Source of the DNA: Portunus trituberculatus
Taxonomy: Eukaryota > Arthropoda > Malacostraca > Decapoda > Portunidae
NCBI RefSeq assembly: GCF_017591435.1
Contig: NC_059259.1
Coordinates: 3,188,119-3,252,118 of the forward strand
Length of the DNA: 64,000 nucleotides
Reading direction: 5' to 3'
The translations under genes and the position numbers were made by a program. Under the pieces are notes generated by a model. The model was not told where the DNA came from, searched no databases, and saw only the letters and a program-made list of their open reading frames with translations. Positions 1 through 31,969 of the stretch are shown piece after piece (positions within the stretch are counted from its first letter, which is position 1; every line of letters starts with the position of its first letter).

Positions 1-144
1 GTGTGTGTGTTCCTGTGAGGTAAATATTTTGAACATGGAACACCTACAATTTGTCATAGAAATATAAAACAAAACAAGAAAATACCAACAATTTGTCATG
101 AATGAATTAGAAACAAATGAAAAAAACAAAAAAAACAAAGATCC

Positions 145-657
145 CTAAAATTTACCACAACAAATGATAAAAGTAAATAATAAACTTAAATAGGAAAAAC
201 ACTTAAAAAAATCTCCAACAAAAAACCAATAGAAGAATAAATAAAATGGAATACAAGAAAAAAGAAAAGAAAAAAGTGAAATAAATAAAAAATAATAAGT
301 GAATAAACTATAATAAAAAAGCAATAAAAGGGAAAATGAGTAAACAAAAGGAAAAAATAATAGAAGAATAAATAAAAAGATGAAAATAAAGAGAAAATAT
401 AAAAAAAAATGAACACAAGATAAATAAAAAAAGATGAAACAAAAGAAAATGAAATACAAAAAAAAAGGGAAACAGTTCAGGAAACAAATAAAATGAAATG
501 CAACAAATAAAAAACAAAACAAAATAAAATAAAATAAAATAAAATGAAAATAAAAAAAAAAATATATAAAAAAAATTAATAAAAAAAAATAAATAAATAA
601 TAATAATAATAATAATTATAATAATAATAACAATAATAATAATGATAATAAACCCTT
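145..657. repeat. A-rich low-complexity tract ending in (TAA)n
   Basis: About 500 bases are almost pure A with scattered T and G on the plus strand, closing with a (TAA/TAATAA) run at about 590-650. The long open frames on the minus strand here are Phe/Leu/Ile-only products of this composition and are not genes. The tract lies in the intron (or gene body) downstream of the last HMG20 exon seen in this window. Confidence 0.85.
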
Positions 658-690
658 CTCTTTCATCTCCCGTTTTCCTTCACCACTCAC

Positions 691-21409
<20,719 letters not shown>

Positions 21410-21799
21410 GGCCCCTCACAAACACTCAAAATGGCCTAAAATGAGTCAAGTTTCCTAGTGTTTACTCCCGAAGTCACCCCGTCAGCTGGTCTGGGTCTTG
21501 ATCTTGATGCTACAGAGTCAGAGATGCTACGAAATTTTGATTGGCAAAATCTATTGGAAAAGTGTGGTACTAGCCTCAGTTTTGTATGGATCTAGTATAC
21601 TTGGGTACACTAAACTAGAAATAAGTAATTTACAAAGAATAGGAGATTCACTATATCGAGTAATATTAGGGTCATCTAACAATGCACAGATACCAGCTTT
21701 GAGGGGAGAAGTTGGCTCCAGCACTATGGAAAGCAGGATCAGGGGTTCAGGGGAAACCAGCTGCAGTATTTAAAGTATGCAGAAGAGAATGAAAGTAGT

Positions 21800-22070
21800 A
21801 ATCTGTTTTTTTTTTTTTTTTTTTATTTATTTCTGTCTTTTTTAATTTTTATTTAGTTATACCATGCGGGCTTTTCACGGGAATTTATGGGCTAAAGGGG
21901 ATACTTTTCGGGTTACCTCCTATCTCAAAGCCCACCCGCTAGCAAACCATGGTCCCGAGTGAGGAAGCCCAACCTACACTCGGACCGTAGACAGGATTCG
22001 AACCCGTGCGCTTGCAATGGAGACCCCTCGGACCCCAAAGCATGCATGGTTCCACTGTACTTAGAAGGAC
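21800..22070 (-). mobile_element. tRNA-derived SINE, family 2, inserted in LINE D
   Basis: Read on the minus strand: a tRNA-Leu-like head (GTGGAACCATGCATGCTTTGG, B box GGGTTCGAATCCTG), then GGTCCGAGTGTAGGTTGGGC, AGCGGGTGGGCTTTGAGATA and TAGCCCATAAATTCCCGTGA, and a T-run (A-tail) at 21807-21824. It has the same body as 24288-24512. Confidence 0.85.
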
Positions 22071-22176
22071 GATAGAAGATAATAGAACTACCTAGAAGGA
22101 TAATAGAGGAAAAGCTGAACATTCCCAAGGATTACTGGATCCAAACAACTAAAGAATTTCTGAATAACCTGGAGGC

Positions 22177-22906
22177 GGGCTCATACGTGCCAATTTGCTA
22201 TTTTTATTTTACATACATAGAGTTTCCGACTCATCCCTTCTAGGTGGAAAGTGTCAGACGTAGCGCCTGGAAAGTATCGACTAGTTGGCGCCTTGGCAAA
22301 AAGTGAGTGTAAACAAACAGCTATCCACCAATTGATGCCTTCCTCCAGTGACGCTGCTGCATTGTTCTTCTTTTGGCGTACCGGACGAGTCAATAGAAAA
22401 GAAAATGCCTGTGGATACGTCCCTGGCTAAGTAGAAGAAAAGAAAGGATCGAGTGTCTACCACACTCTAAATTCGCCTACATTCATAAGGAAATTGTTAA
22501 ACTTAAGACTATGCAAATTAAATCCTGACAAATCTTCGATCCTCACCTCCAACAATAGTTACAACACCCTGCATTGAGAGAAACAGTTCTTGTAGAGTGG
22601 TAGCTATTTCGTCAAACGACGATTTGCGTAAGTCTTTTTTTTTTTTCCTGTATAATTCATTTCTGGGATCCCAGATATGTTCTTTTTCCCTCACCAACTC
22701 TAACATCTTCTCTATCTCTGCTGGAGACCACATTTTCAAAACTTCTCTGTGACGTCACGGCGTAAAGTCGCAAATCGACTAGCAAAACCATCATGTTGGT
22801 TTTGGTTTGCGACTGTTTTATGCAGTCGCTATGTAAGCGCCGATTGCGTACGTTAAAAAAAAATAAATAGAAAAAAAAACAGGCGCAAATTGGCACGTGT
22901 AAACCC
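22177..22906. mobile_element. 730-bp DNA-transposon-like element with inverted ends
   Basis: The left end GGGCTCATACGTGCCAATTT matches the reverse complement of the right end (GGGTTTACACGTGCCAATTT) over its first 20 bases with three mismatches. It interrupts the LINE D reading between FLNNLE and the next block, so it is an insertion. It carries a MADF-like ORF on the minus strand. No clear target-site duplication was found, so the superfamily is open (PIF/Harbinger-like is a guess from the MADF/Myb-type protein). Confidence 0.6.
22518..22739 (-). CDS. Small MADF/Myb-like protein of the TIR element
   Basis: This is a 73-residue frame. Residues about 3-52 (WSPAEIEKMLELVREKEHIW, then NELYRKKKKDLRKSSFDEIA) have the Trp/Leu spacing and the basic turn of a MADF/SANT DNA-binding domain: three helices with DE-I-A-TL in the third. 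Some DNA transposons carry such a protein beside the transposase; here no transposase is present. It could be a fragment of a longer protein. No host role is implied. Confidence 0.45.
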   Translation of the reverse strand: MKMWSPAEIEKMLELVREKEHIWDPRNELYRKKKKDLRKSSFDEIATTLQELFLSMQGVVTIVGGEDRRFVRI

Positions 22907-23399
22907 TTCTTAGAACTAAATTATTCAGATTTCAGCGGAATAAAGGCACAAAATTTACAAGGAAAAATAAAGAATGGGATACAGAAAATTTGAAGAAGTG
23001 GCAAAAGGTTTAGTTTACAACTATACAAGAAATTCAAACAAAGCATAAAAGAGGAAAAGTTTTACGACAACAAACCATCAGCGGAATTATTATGTGAGGC
23101 AAGAACAAACAACCCTCAGCTAAAAGATAGGAATCGATACACGAATGGTGACACAAAGTGCATTACTTGTAACAGTGAATTAGAAAACCTAACTCTTTTC
23201 CTATTACAGTGCCCAGCTTATGCTAATGAAAGGAATACAATAATGCAAGTAGATAGACTTAATACGGAGGAAGAAGACATAACAGGAGAACTGTTATTAA
23301 AAGAAGAAATGATCGAAGAAACGAAAGCAGTTTTAAATGAAATGTGGAAAAAGAGAGAACGACAAAGAAAACTCTAGAAAACTGATAACGGATCAGTGA

Positions 23400-24016
23400 A
23401 GATCGCCAGGGAAGCGTCGTAACAAGTCAAGGCTTCCCGAGCGACACCAGCAGTGCAGTAAACAAAAGACGATGGATACTATTTTCAAACGCAACACAAG
23501 AGAATAAAAAAATTCTCACATCTTATTCCGACGACACTTTGATGCAAACTCACGTCTTTAGTCTCCCTTGCAAGCCTTTCAGAGCACTCCATCACAGCGA
23601 ATAGAGAAAAGAGAGGGAAAACAACGCATAAATTCATCGGGTTTGTGGATGCAAGCTCACGTCTTTGGTCCTTATTCTTCAATGTCCAGCTGCCTCATTT
23701 CCCTGCTGATGACGCAGAATCTTTGTTGAACTATCTGCATAATACGAGCACCTTTCCACATCCCGAGAACTTCAACAAGTCTTTCGGAGGTAAAGGTGAG
23801 ATGTAACTTTTGGTTTACATGTCGCCAGTAACCTCCGTTCAGTGACTCCTCTTCCTTCAGGATTAATTGTCTTGTGTCTCTCTTTATACCACCTCCCCAC
23901 CTAATCTTATGTTCTCACCTTTCTCCTCCACACCACCTGCACAGTCATCCTCTACCTTCCTGGGACTACATTCTGAAGCACTGTTCTACCGGTCCAGTAC
24001 TAAAAAGGCTGGATTT
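23400..24016. other. Intergenic, no feature recognised
   Basis: Unique-looking sequence. A 23-bp motif (GCAARCTCACGTCTTTRGTC) occurs twice at about 23545 and 23652. No splice-supported ORF was found on either strand. Confidence 0.5.
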
Positions 24017-24230
24017 GAAGTAACACAAATTTTCAAGGACGTTTATACCATTCTACTGAAAAGTTCACAAGATTTTTACGTTTTATATGAAATAACACAA
24101 ATTTTCAAGGACATTTATACCATTCTAGTGAAAAGTCGATAAGATTTTTACGTTTTATATGAAATAACAAAATTTTCAAGGATGTTTATATCGATAATCA
24201 ATAAGATTTTTACGTTTTTAACCGTAAAAA
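24017..24230. repeat. 72-bp tandem repeat, three units
   Basis: GAAATAACACAAATTTTCAA recurs at 24017, 24089 and 24161, each followed by GGACGTTTATACC and AAGATTTTTACG. The third unit is shortened. Confidence 0.9.
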
Positions 24231-24287
24231 CACCCACGACAACTTGATTAATCATCTCTGTAGCCTTTGAAAATAGTCGCGGTGAGA

Positions 24288-24512
24288 GAGTAAAGTGGTA
24301 CAGTGGAACCATGCGTGCTTTGGGATTCGAGGGATCTCTAAACGCACGTGTTCGAATCCTGTCCACGGTCCGAGTGTAGGTTGAATTTTCTCACTCGGGG
24401 CAATGGTTTCCTAGCGGGTGGGTTTTGAGATAGGAGGTACCACAAAAATTATCCCCTTTAGCTCATAAATTCCCGTGAAAAGCCCACATGGTATAAAGAA
24501 AAAAAAAAGAAA
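24288..24512 (+). mobile_element. tRNA-derived SINE, family 2, full copy
   Basis: A tRNA-like head (GTGGTACAGTGGAACCATGC, B box GTGTTCGAATCCTG) is followed by GGTCCGAGTGTAGGTTGAAT, a GATAGGAGGTACC block, and the 3' GAAAAGCCCACATGGTATAA plus poly-A. It defines the family that recurs at 19612, 21800 and, in a diverged form, 28862. Confidence 0.85.
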
Positions 24513-24831
24513 AATACTGATCCTGAAATACAGATTAAGTAATGTTAGCTAATAGTGTCACAGGGGAAGGAAAGCAGCTCAGACACTCCAATAGGTTTTT
24601 TCTAAGCTCTCCGATATCTTACTTGTCTTTTCCTATGTTAGTGTCCAGCAGGTCAATAGGATTAATGGCACTACTTCATCAGGTGGGCCTTACAGGGATG
24701 GTGTGTTCCCGCCACAGACTGTAATGTGTATGTGTGTGTATTTGTATGCTTGAATGTGACTGTGTGTGTGTGTGTGTGTGTGTATATTTGTGTGTTTGAA
24801 TGTGTGTGTGTGTGTTTCACTGTTTGATCTG

Positions 24832-25095
24832 CTGCAGTCTCTGACGAGACAGCCAGACGTTACCCTACGGAACGAGCTCAGAGCTCATTATTTCCGATCT
24901 TCGGACCAGGCACACACCACACACCGGGACAACAAGGTCACAACTCCTCGATTTACATCCCGTACCTACTCACTGCTAGGTGAACAGGGGCTACACGTGA
25001 AAGGAGACACACCCAAATATCTCCACCCGGCCGGGGAATCGAACCCCGTTCCTCTGGCTTGTGAAGCCAGCGCTCTAACCACTGAGCTACCGGGC
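24832..25095 (-). mobile_element. tRNA-derived SINE, family 1, with near-intact tRNA head
   Basis: The minus-strand head at 25095-25025 forms a full cloverleaf by eye. The 7-bp acceptor stem GCCCGGT/GCCGGGT pairs if two G-U pairs are allowed. The A box is AGCTCAGTGGTTAGAGCG, the anticodon stem CTGGC/GCCAG closes loop TTCACAA (anticodon CAC), and the T arm is CGGGG-TTCGATT-CCCCG. The SINE body (GGTACGGGATGTAAATCGAG, GAGCTCTGAGCTCGTTCCG) follows without a CCA or terminator gap, so it is a SINE promoter head rather than a free tRNA gene. Confidence 0.85.
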
Positions 25096-25154
25096 ATGTG
25101 TGTGTGTGTGTGTGTGTGTGTGACTGTGAGTGTCTGTGTTTGAGCGAGTGCGTG

Positions 25155-25192
<38 letters not shown>

Positions 25193-25205
25193 TGTGTGTG
25201 AGTGT
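25096..25205. repeat. (GT)n and (GA)n microsatellites
   Basis: GT runs directly abut the SINE head, then (GA)n at about 25158-25190. Confidence 0.9.
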
Positions 25206-25794
25206 GTCCCTATTCATCTCTACAATTGTCCATTTTCCCATAGTGGGAGTGTTAAAGAGAGCGTCATTATTTCAACTCCTGTTTCTACTTCCTGTTTCTC
25301 TTGGATTCTCTGTCATCTAACTGCCGGAAACTACCACGTCACCACACATGATGATAAATGTAGGTGACTCACTAACTAGGTTGTTTTGCACTGAGTCAAT
25401 AGGAAGCTCTACAGAATTAGAGAAATTCATTGACGGTAAAGATTTATGACCAAAGGTAGGCATGGTTTATATAGTGACTCTAATGGCCTTCTGCAGATTC
25501 TCTTACTAAAGAACATATTTAGGTTATGGAGAATATATTATCTATCTATGATATAATTCCATTTGTAAGTGGCAGTAACATGTTATTTTCTTCCATGATT
25601 TTTCTTTTAAATCCTCCTTTTGTTAAATGCTCCATGCTTTATGATGTATTCTAACCCATATCCTCATGTTGTCACAACATTCCCGAACCTTTGCGGCGGT
25701 GACAGCGGCGTTGACGAGACGTTCTACCACACCAGCCCCGTAACGAGCCTCAGAAAAGCAACTCGTCTTGTACGCCTCAAAACCCCGAGGAGTT

Positions 25795-26010
25795 TTTTTT
25801 TTTTTTTTTTTTACGTTAAGGCCTATAGCGCCTGTAGGCACACTTGAAGAGTGAATGGGAAGCGCTGTTCAGCTTCCGCCCATTAGTGACGCAGGCAATC
25901 TTGTTTATAGTGGTACCCATATTAGGGCCCATATCACCACCCAAGCTCATCTTGGATGTAACCACTTAGAACCTGGGTATCATGGTGACATGTAGTTAAC
26001 TTGACGTTAG
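25795..26010 (-). mobile_element. SINE family 3, partial
   Basis: T-run (A-tail) at 25795-25812, then GGCCTATAGCGCCTGTAGGC, CGCCCATTAGTGACGCAGGC, CATATCACCACCCAAGC and ACCTGGGTATCATGGTGACA. All are shared in order with 36320-36600. The tRNA head seen there is missing or replaced here. Confidence 0.8.
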
Positions 26011-26389
26011 TGACAAATTGTCCTTGCCTCGCCTTCTCGCCCTCTCAGACCACCTGACGCAACAGGGCGGTGGCGGTGGCGGTGGTGCTGTGCAATGTTC
26101 CATTGTTTTACTACATTCGTATTCTGAAATTAGAAGGTGACGCGCCACGCCTTCTTAAGTGCACCTGGTTCAACACAAATGTTTCAAGACACTTTTTTTT
26201 TTTATCTTAGTAAAACAAAAAACCTTTCTTTACTCTCATAGACTGGGAGGACGGCCTTGTGATGGCAGCGCTGGTGGCTGATGCTCGGAATTTCTTCATA
26301 AGTTTTGTCATCTAAGGCCAGCCATTGGAAATATATGGGTTATTGAGGTGGCAAGTTATGGTAGTGATGGTTTTCCTTCTTCCTCTGAC

Positions 26390-26424
26390 TATTACTATTA
26401 ATGTTATTATCATTATCATTATTA

Positions 26425-26473
<49 letters not shown>

Positions 26474-26500
26474 CATTATCATTAATATTCCTACTCCTCC
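26390..26500. repeat. (ATT)n microsatellite
   Basis: ATT/ATC trinucleotide run with interruptions. Confidence 0.95.
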
Positions 26501-26744
26501 TGTCTCTGTCAACAACATGGAGCACGACTCTCTTTAATCCATCACCCACACTTGACAGAGCCACTATCGCTATTCAGTGAATGTACGAGTACACGTTACA
26601 CCAATTGCGATCCGTGTATCTCCTCTTCAGCCGTGGTTCTCTCTGCTGCTCTGCTACTTACTGATAGAAAAGTAAGCCATGTCAAAGTTTCGCTGACATT
26701 CCAGAGTGAAGCGTAATAAGATAGTGAATTACAATGATAAAAGG

Positions 26745-26748
26745 AAGT

Positions 26749-26788
<40 letters not shown>

Positions 26789-26800
26789 TGTGTGTATGTG
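26745..26800. repeat. (GA)n-(GT)n microsatellite
   Basis: A short compound dinucleotide run; the ORFs across it are artefacts. Confidence 0.9.
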
Positions 26801-27282
26801 TGTGCGTCGAAGAGGAAATAGCTGGGGCCTCTGTAGGGAAGTGTAGATCCTCCGGGAGGGGTTTTCCATTCCCAGGCAGCGAGGAGGAGTTATGTATGAA
26901 GGCAGCTTCCTCAGACCATGAATGCTTCCCAATTGATTTGTATTCACTATTCATGACACATAAGATAACAAATTAATTAATAAAGGAAACTAATAAGTAT
27001 GTTTCTCAGGCAAAAAGACAGAAGGCGGCGGCTCAAGGATTGTGTTCCTACAGAAAGATAGAAATTGCCATTTAGCGTCGACCCACCGGCGGATCATACC
27101 GCAGGAAAAGATGCTATATAGTACACTACGACCCACCAGTGTGTCATACAACTCAGATCGTGTTTATGTGTTAATGAAGTTTTATATTTTCTTTTTTTCT
27201 ATTGAAATTAGAACGTAACAAGGATAGGATGATTTTCACGAGACGGCAGCCTCCCCCATCACTACTACTACTGCTATTACTA

Positions 27283-27758
<476 letters not shown>

Positions 27759-28106
27759 GCCGCCGTGGTGCAGGATCAGGATCAGGATAGATAGAAAAGG
27801 ATGAGGGGGGAAGTGGGGATAGGGGAAGAATAGTGGGTGATAAGAAGGGAGCTTTAGTAGGAGAAAAAAGTCACTGGGGCTTGACCCAGGCGCAGGATGG
27901 TGCTGTGATGAGATGAGCTTCTCGTCTTCAGCAGAGGTTGTGGGGTGCTTGTGCGGGGGCGGCATGGTCTTGTCAGGAAGGGCTGCAGCGTCGATGTTGG
28001 TGTCAGGAGTGGGGTGGATGACTAGGTGGCGAGTCCTCCACGGCGGGCGAGTTGGCGGGCTGTGTTCTGGATGGTTGTCTGCTCCTTTGTGTCTATATGG
28101 TTCTTT

Positions 28107-28842
28107 TTAACATATCCCTTCTGCATAATGTCCGAGAAGGTTATTTTGTTTGGTGGTGTGTGTTTGGCTTGGTTTCTTCCTTCTCAGGAGGTAATGGGTG
28201 TGTGAGGTCTGTGGGCTTGGCTGGGGAGTTGGCTCAGCTTCGGCTGCGGGTGTTGTTGAGGTGGAGTTCTTCTTTTTCCTCTTTGGTGTTTTCCAGCCTA
28301 CTTCTTCTTCTGCTGGTGGAGGCTGGACAGGCGGAAGTGGCTGGTCGGAGTCGCTCCCTTCCACATCAACGAGCTCGTCTTCTTCTTCCTCGTCTTCCTC
28401 GACGGTCCCAACCTCTTCTTGTAGGTCTTCGCGGCGAGGTTGGACTTTGTCTTGGCGAGACGGCTGGTGGACCCTCGGTGGTTTTCGCTGCGTCAGCAGG
28501 AGTGGGATCAGAGCTTGCAGACGACGGGCGTTGCTGCCGGCAAGGACTTTTGCGGCGCAGATGCAAGCCGATATCTTGGCTTCCACATCCCACGTCCTGA
28601 GGGGTGGCTTTTGGTGTGAAGCACTGCTGGTCCTCTCGGTGTCTCGGGCCTCCGGTCCTCTGTCTCCCATATGGACGGTGAAGTGTACCTTGTCTCCTTC
28701 ACGGGGGAGACGTTTCTGTAGGGATCGCTTTAGGCCGGAGAAGTGTACAGACATCTGTCTTTGTACTGTGGTCCCTGATGAAGCCGTAACCACGCTTGTA
28801 GTTGTACCATTTGACTTCGGCTTGGTGCTGCTGGCCTGCCAT
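28107..28842 (-). pseudogene. Intronless cold-shock-domain ORF with a 2-nt deletion
   Basis: From ATG at 28842 the frame reads AEVKWYNYKRGYGFIRDHST, with the RNP1 core (K-x-GYGFI) of a cold-shock domain, then KTDV. A shift of two bases is needed to continue with VHFSGLKRSLQKRLPREGDK and VHFTVHMGDRGPEAR, the RNP2 and third-strand part. The shift falls within RNP2 (expected VFVHF). After the domain come about 150 residues: a basic/Ala-rich stretch, an acidic run (EEDEEEEDELVDVEGSDSD), Pro-rich and Lys-rich ends, and a stop at 28107. Y-box proteins bind RNA through this domain. No introns suggest a retrocopy or a mobile-element ORF. The plus-strand frames here are shadows. Confidence 0.6.
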
Positions 28843-28861
28843 CTCGAGCGAGAGTGCCTGC

Positions 28862-29058
28862 CTGTGGTGGTGCAGTGGGACCGCGCGCGCTTTATGGGCC
28901 CCAGGGTCCTCAAGCGCACGGGTTCGAATCCTGGCCACGGTCCGAGGTTAGAAAGGGCATCCACTCGGGGTAACGGTTGCCAAAACCAGAAGTCCTCCTG
29001 ACTCCTTTGTCAGGAGGCACCGTCCTAGCCCTTATGTAATAGGGGAACCGGACGTAGA
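28862..29058 (+). mobile_element. tRNA-derived SINE, family 2 variant, head to head with the CSD ORF
   Basis: GTGGTGCAGTGGGACCGCGC, B box GGGTTCGAATCCTG, GGTCCGAGG, CACTCGGGGTAACGGTTGCC, then TAGGGGAACCGGACGTAGAC and poly-A passing into (TA)n. The tRNA head resembles that of 24288; the 3' half differs. Confidence 0.8.
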
Positions 29059-29065
29059 CCGAAAA

Positions 29066-30110
<1,045 letters not shown>

Positions 30111-30154
30111 GATCACATTCATAATCATTTCTTATTGATCTCCAATATACAAAA

Positions 30155-30164
30155 AATATTATTA

Positions 30165-30220
<56 letters not shown>

Positions 30221-30467
30221 GTTGTTGTTGTTGTTGTTATTATATTGATTCAGGTGATGATTCACTGATGATAATGGCCAGTCATAAAATTGGAGAATGA
30301 GGAAAAGGAGAATTAGGAGGAGGAGGAGGAGGAGAAGGAGGAGAAGGAGGAGAAGAGGTAGGAGGAGAAGGAGGTAGGAGGAGTAGGAAAAGGAGAAGGA
30401 GGAGGGAAGGAGGAGAAGAAAGAGGAGGAGATGGAGGAGGAGGAGCAGAAAATCTGATTGTATTGCG

Positions 30468-30523
<56 letters not shown>

Positions 30524-30545
30524 TGTGTGTGTGTGTGTGTGTACG
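30155..30545. repeat. (ATT)n/(GTT)n, (GGA)n-like and (GA)n-(GT)n repeats
   Basis: ATT/GTT run 30157-30242; GGA/GAA-rich 30300-30450; (GA)n 30470-30522 and (GT)n to about 30541. Confidence 0.95.
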
Positions 30546-30665
30546 CGAGATGAGACGAAGACAGCGACACGAGACGAAAAACACCGGGAAGTGGAAGCCT
30601 CAGACGCAGATGGTCACACAGGTGAAGTGAAAAACCGCATTGTCTTCGCCTCATCTCACGTATAC
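30541..30665. repeat. 125-bp inverted-repeat element
   Basis: GTACGCGAGATGAGACGAAG at 30541 faces the reverse complement of CTTCGCCTCATCTCACGTATAC ending at about 30665. The arms are about 25 bp with a GC-richer centre. No ORF. Confidence 0.6.
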
Positions 30666-30733
30666 ACACTGGTGGCAGGCATCACTGACTCACCACCGCC
30701 ACTCTTCTAATCACACCAGACCACTATACAGTA

Positions 30734-30735
<2 letters not shown>

Positions 30736-30781
<46 letters not shown>

Positions 30782-30869
30782 AGTTTGAGGTTTTATTTCT
30801 AGTCCAATGCCGTTTACCTACAGGACTTTTTCTATGTCGACCACCTCCGTCATTATGGCCATCACTACT

Positions 30870-30910
<41 letters not shown>
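30736..30910. repeat. (CT)n and (GA)n tracts in inverted order
   Basis: (CT)n at 30736-30777 and (GA)n at 30871-30910 could pair as a hairpin with a 90-bp loop. Confidence 0.9.
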
Positions 30911-30912
<2 letters not shown>

Positions 30913-31314
30913 ACCCATTGTTCACACTCCTTGTTACTCAACTCCCGTGGCAGTCCTTACGGGGCTTTTCACTATCTACTACTATACCAGACGATCCCGT
31001 TGACCTATCCGTTCTTGAAAAAGTAACTATCGTGAGCACATAATGGATACTCCCGCGTGCACCACTCGTGAACACATCCACGAAGGTCACAGGCGAACAC
31101 TCTTCCATATACAACACACGTCAGGCTTATGCGAAAAGCTTTATTAAACATAACCCACATACATCACAACGTTGTGCATCATCCGCAACAGTCACCTTTG
31201 TACCGCACACGCTAAGAGACACACGTATATACGAGTACATAATTATACACAAAGACGAGTATGAACATTATTACAACCAGAGCCAAAATGTCATAGATGT
31301 TACACGGTGATATT

Positions 31315-31420
31315 TTCTTTTTTTTCCTTCTTTCTCCTTTTCTTCCTCCTCCTCCTCCTTCTCCCATCACCACCCTCTCCTCTTCTTCCTTCTCCTACTC
31401 TTGAGTTTTCCATGAATGAG
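31315..31420. repeat. Pyrimidine-rich low-complexity tract
   Basis: T/C-rich CTTCTCCTCC-type sequence, about 100 bp. Confidence 0.8.
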
Positions 31421-31679
31421 GAGGGAGGTATGGAGGAGGTGAGGAAGAGATTAGAAGAATGTTTCTGTGCGGAAAGGAGAACAGGAATGCATATTTTTAT
31501 GTCGTAGCTTGGAGGGAGAAAGAGAGGGAAAGGAGAGATGATAAAAGCAATAACACTAATACTAATGATGGTTGTAAGGATAATAACATAACTGAAGGGA
31601 AGAAACAAGAAAGAATTAGAGCGAATAGGACAAAAGCGAGAAGTTGGAGAGTTGACTTACGTTTGCTTGTTTGTTTCTT

Positions 31680-31685
<6 letters not shown>

Positions 31686-31724
<39 letters not shown>
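31686..31724. repeat. (GT)n microsatellite
   Basis: About 19 GT units upstream of the cysteine-rich peptide gene. Confidence 0.95.
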
Positions 31725-31727
<3 letters not shown>

Positions 31728-31906
31728 ATTCTCATGACTTCTGATTTACATCATTCTCCATAAAGTATTAAATAAGCAGAAGTAGAAAGAAAATAAATAA
31801 AAGAGGAGGAGACTAAGCAAGGCCATGTATTTTCCCAGAAATTCCCTCCCTCCTTACTCCCATCCCTCCTCTTCTCTCCTTCCTCTTCCTTCCTCTCCCT
31901 CAGTCG

Positions 31907-31942
31907 TATATAAGACACACCCCAGACACATACACCTCAGAA
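31907..31942 (+). promoter_or_regulatory. Core promoter: TATA box and initiator
   Basis: GTATATAAG at 31907-31915 lies 31 bp before the A of ACCTCAGAAC (A at 31939), the spacing typical of TATA-initiator promoters in arthropods. It predicts a 5' UTR of about 31 nt before the ATG at 31970. Confidence 0.65.
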
Positions 31943-31969
31943 CACTCACACACACACACACCACTCAAG

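Larger units (their letters stand above)
21495..23376 (+). mobile_element. LINE D 3' fragment, split by two insertions
   Basis: The plus-strand pieces 21495-21800, about 22075-22170 and 22907-23376 read as one C-terminal LINE region. They hold QRCYEILIGKIYWKSVVL, LYRVILGSSNNAQIPALRGE, a middle part PKDYWIQTTKEFLNNLE, and an end with CITCNSELENLTLFLLQCPAY, a Cys-rich motif at the C-terminus. The first break holds a SINE and the second a terminal-inverted-repeat element. It lies immediately upstream of HMG20 exon 1. Confidence 0.7.

Noticed and set aside
145..522. 125-codon Phe-rich minus frame
   Set aside because: Composition artefact of an A-rich plus strand.
22657..22896. Second frame in the TIR element
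   Set aside because: It overlaps the MADF-like frame and covers the A/T-rich right end; no domain.
25025..25095. Free tRNA-Val(CAC) gene
   Set aside because: The SINE family 1 body follows at once, and the same head-body arrangement occurs at 15424-15707. No T-run terminator follows the head.
28052..29001. Two long plus-strand frames (182 and 267 codons)
   Set aside because: Shadows of the GC-rich minus-strand cold-shock-domain ORF and of the SINE beside it; no motifs.
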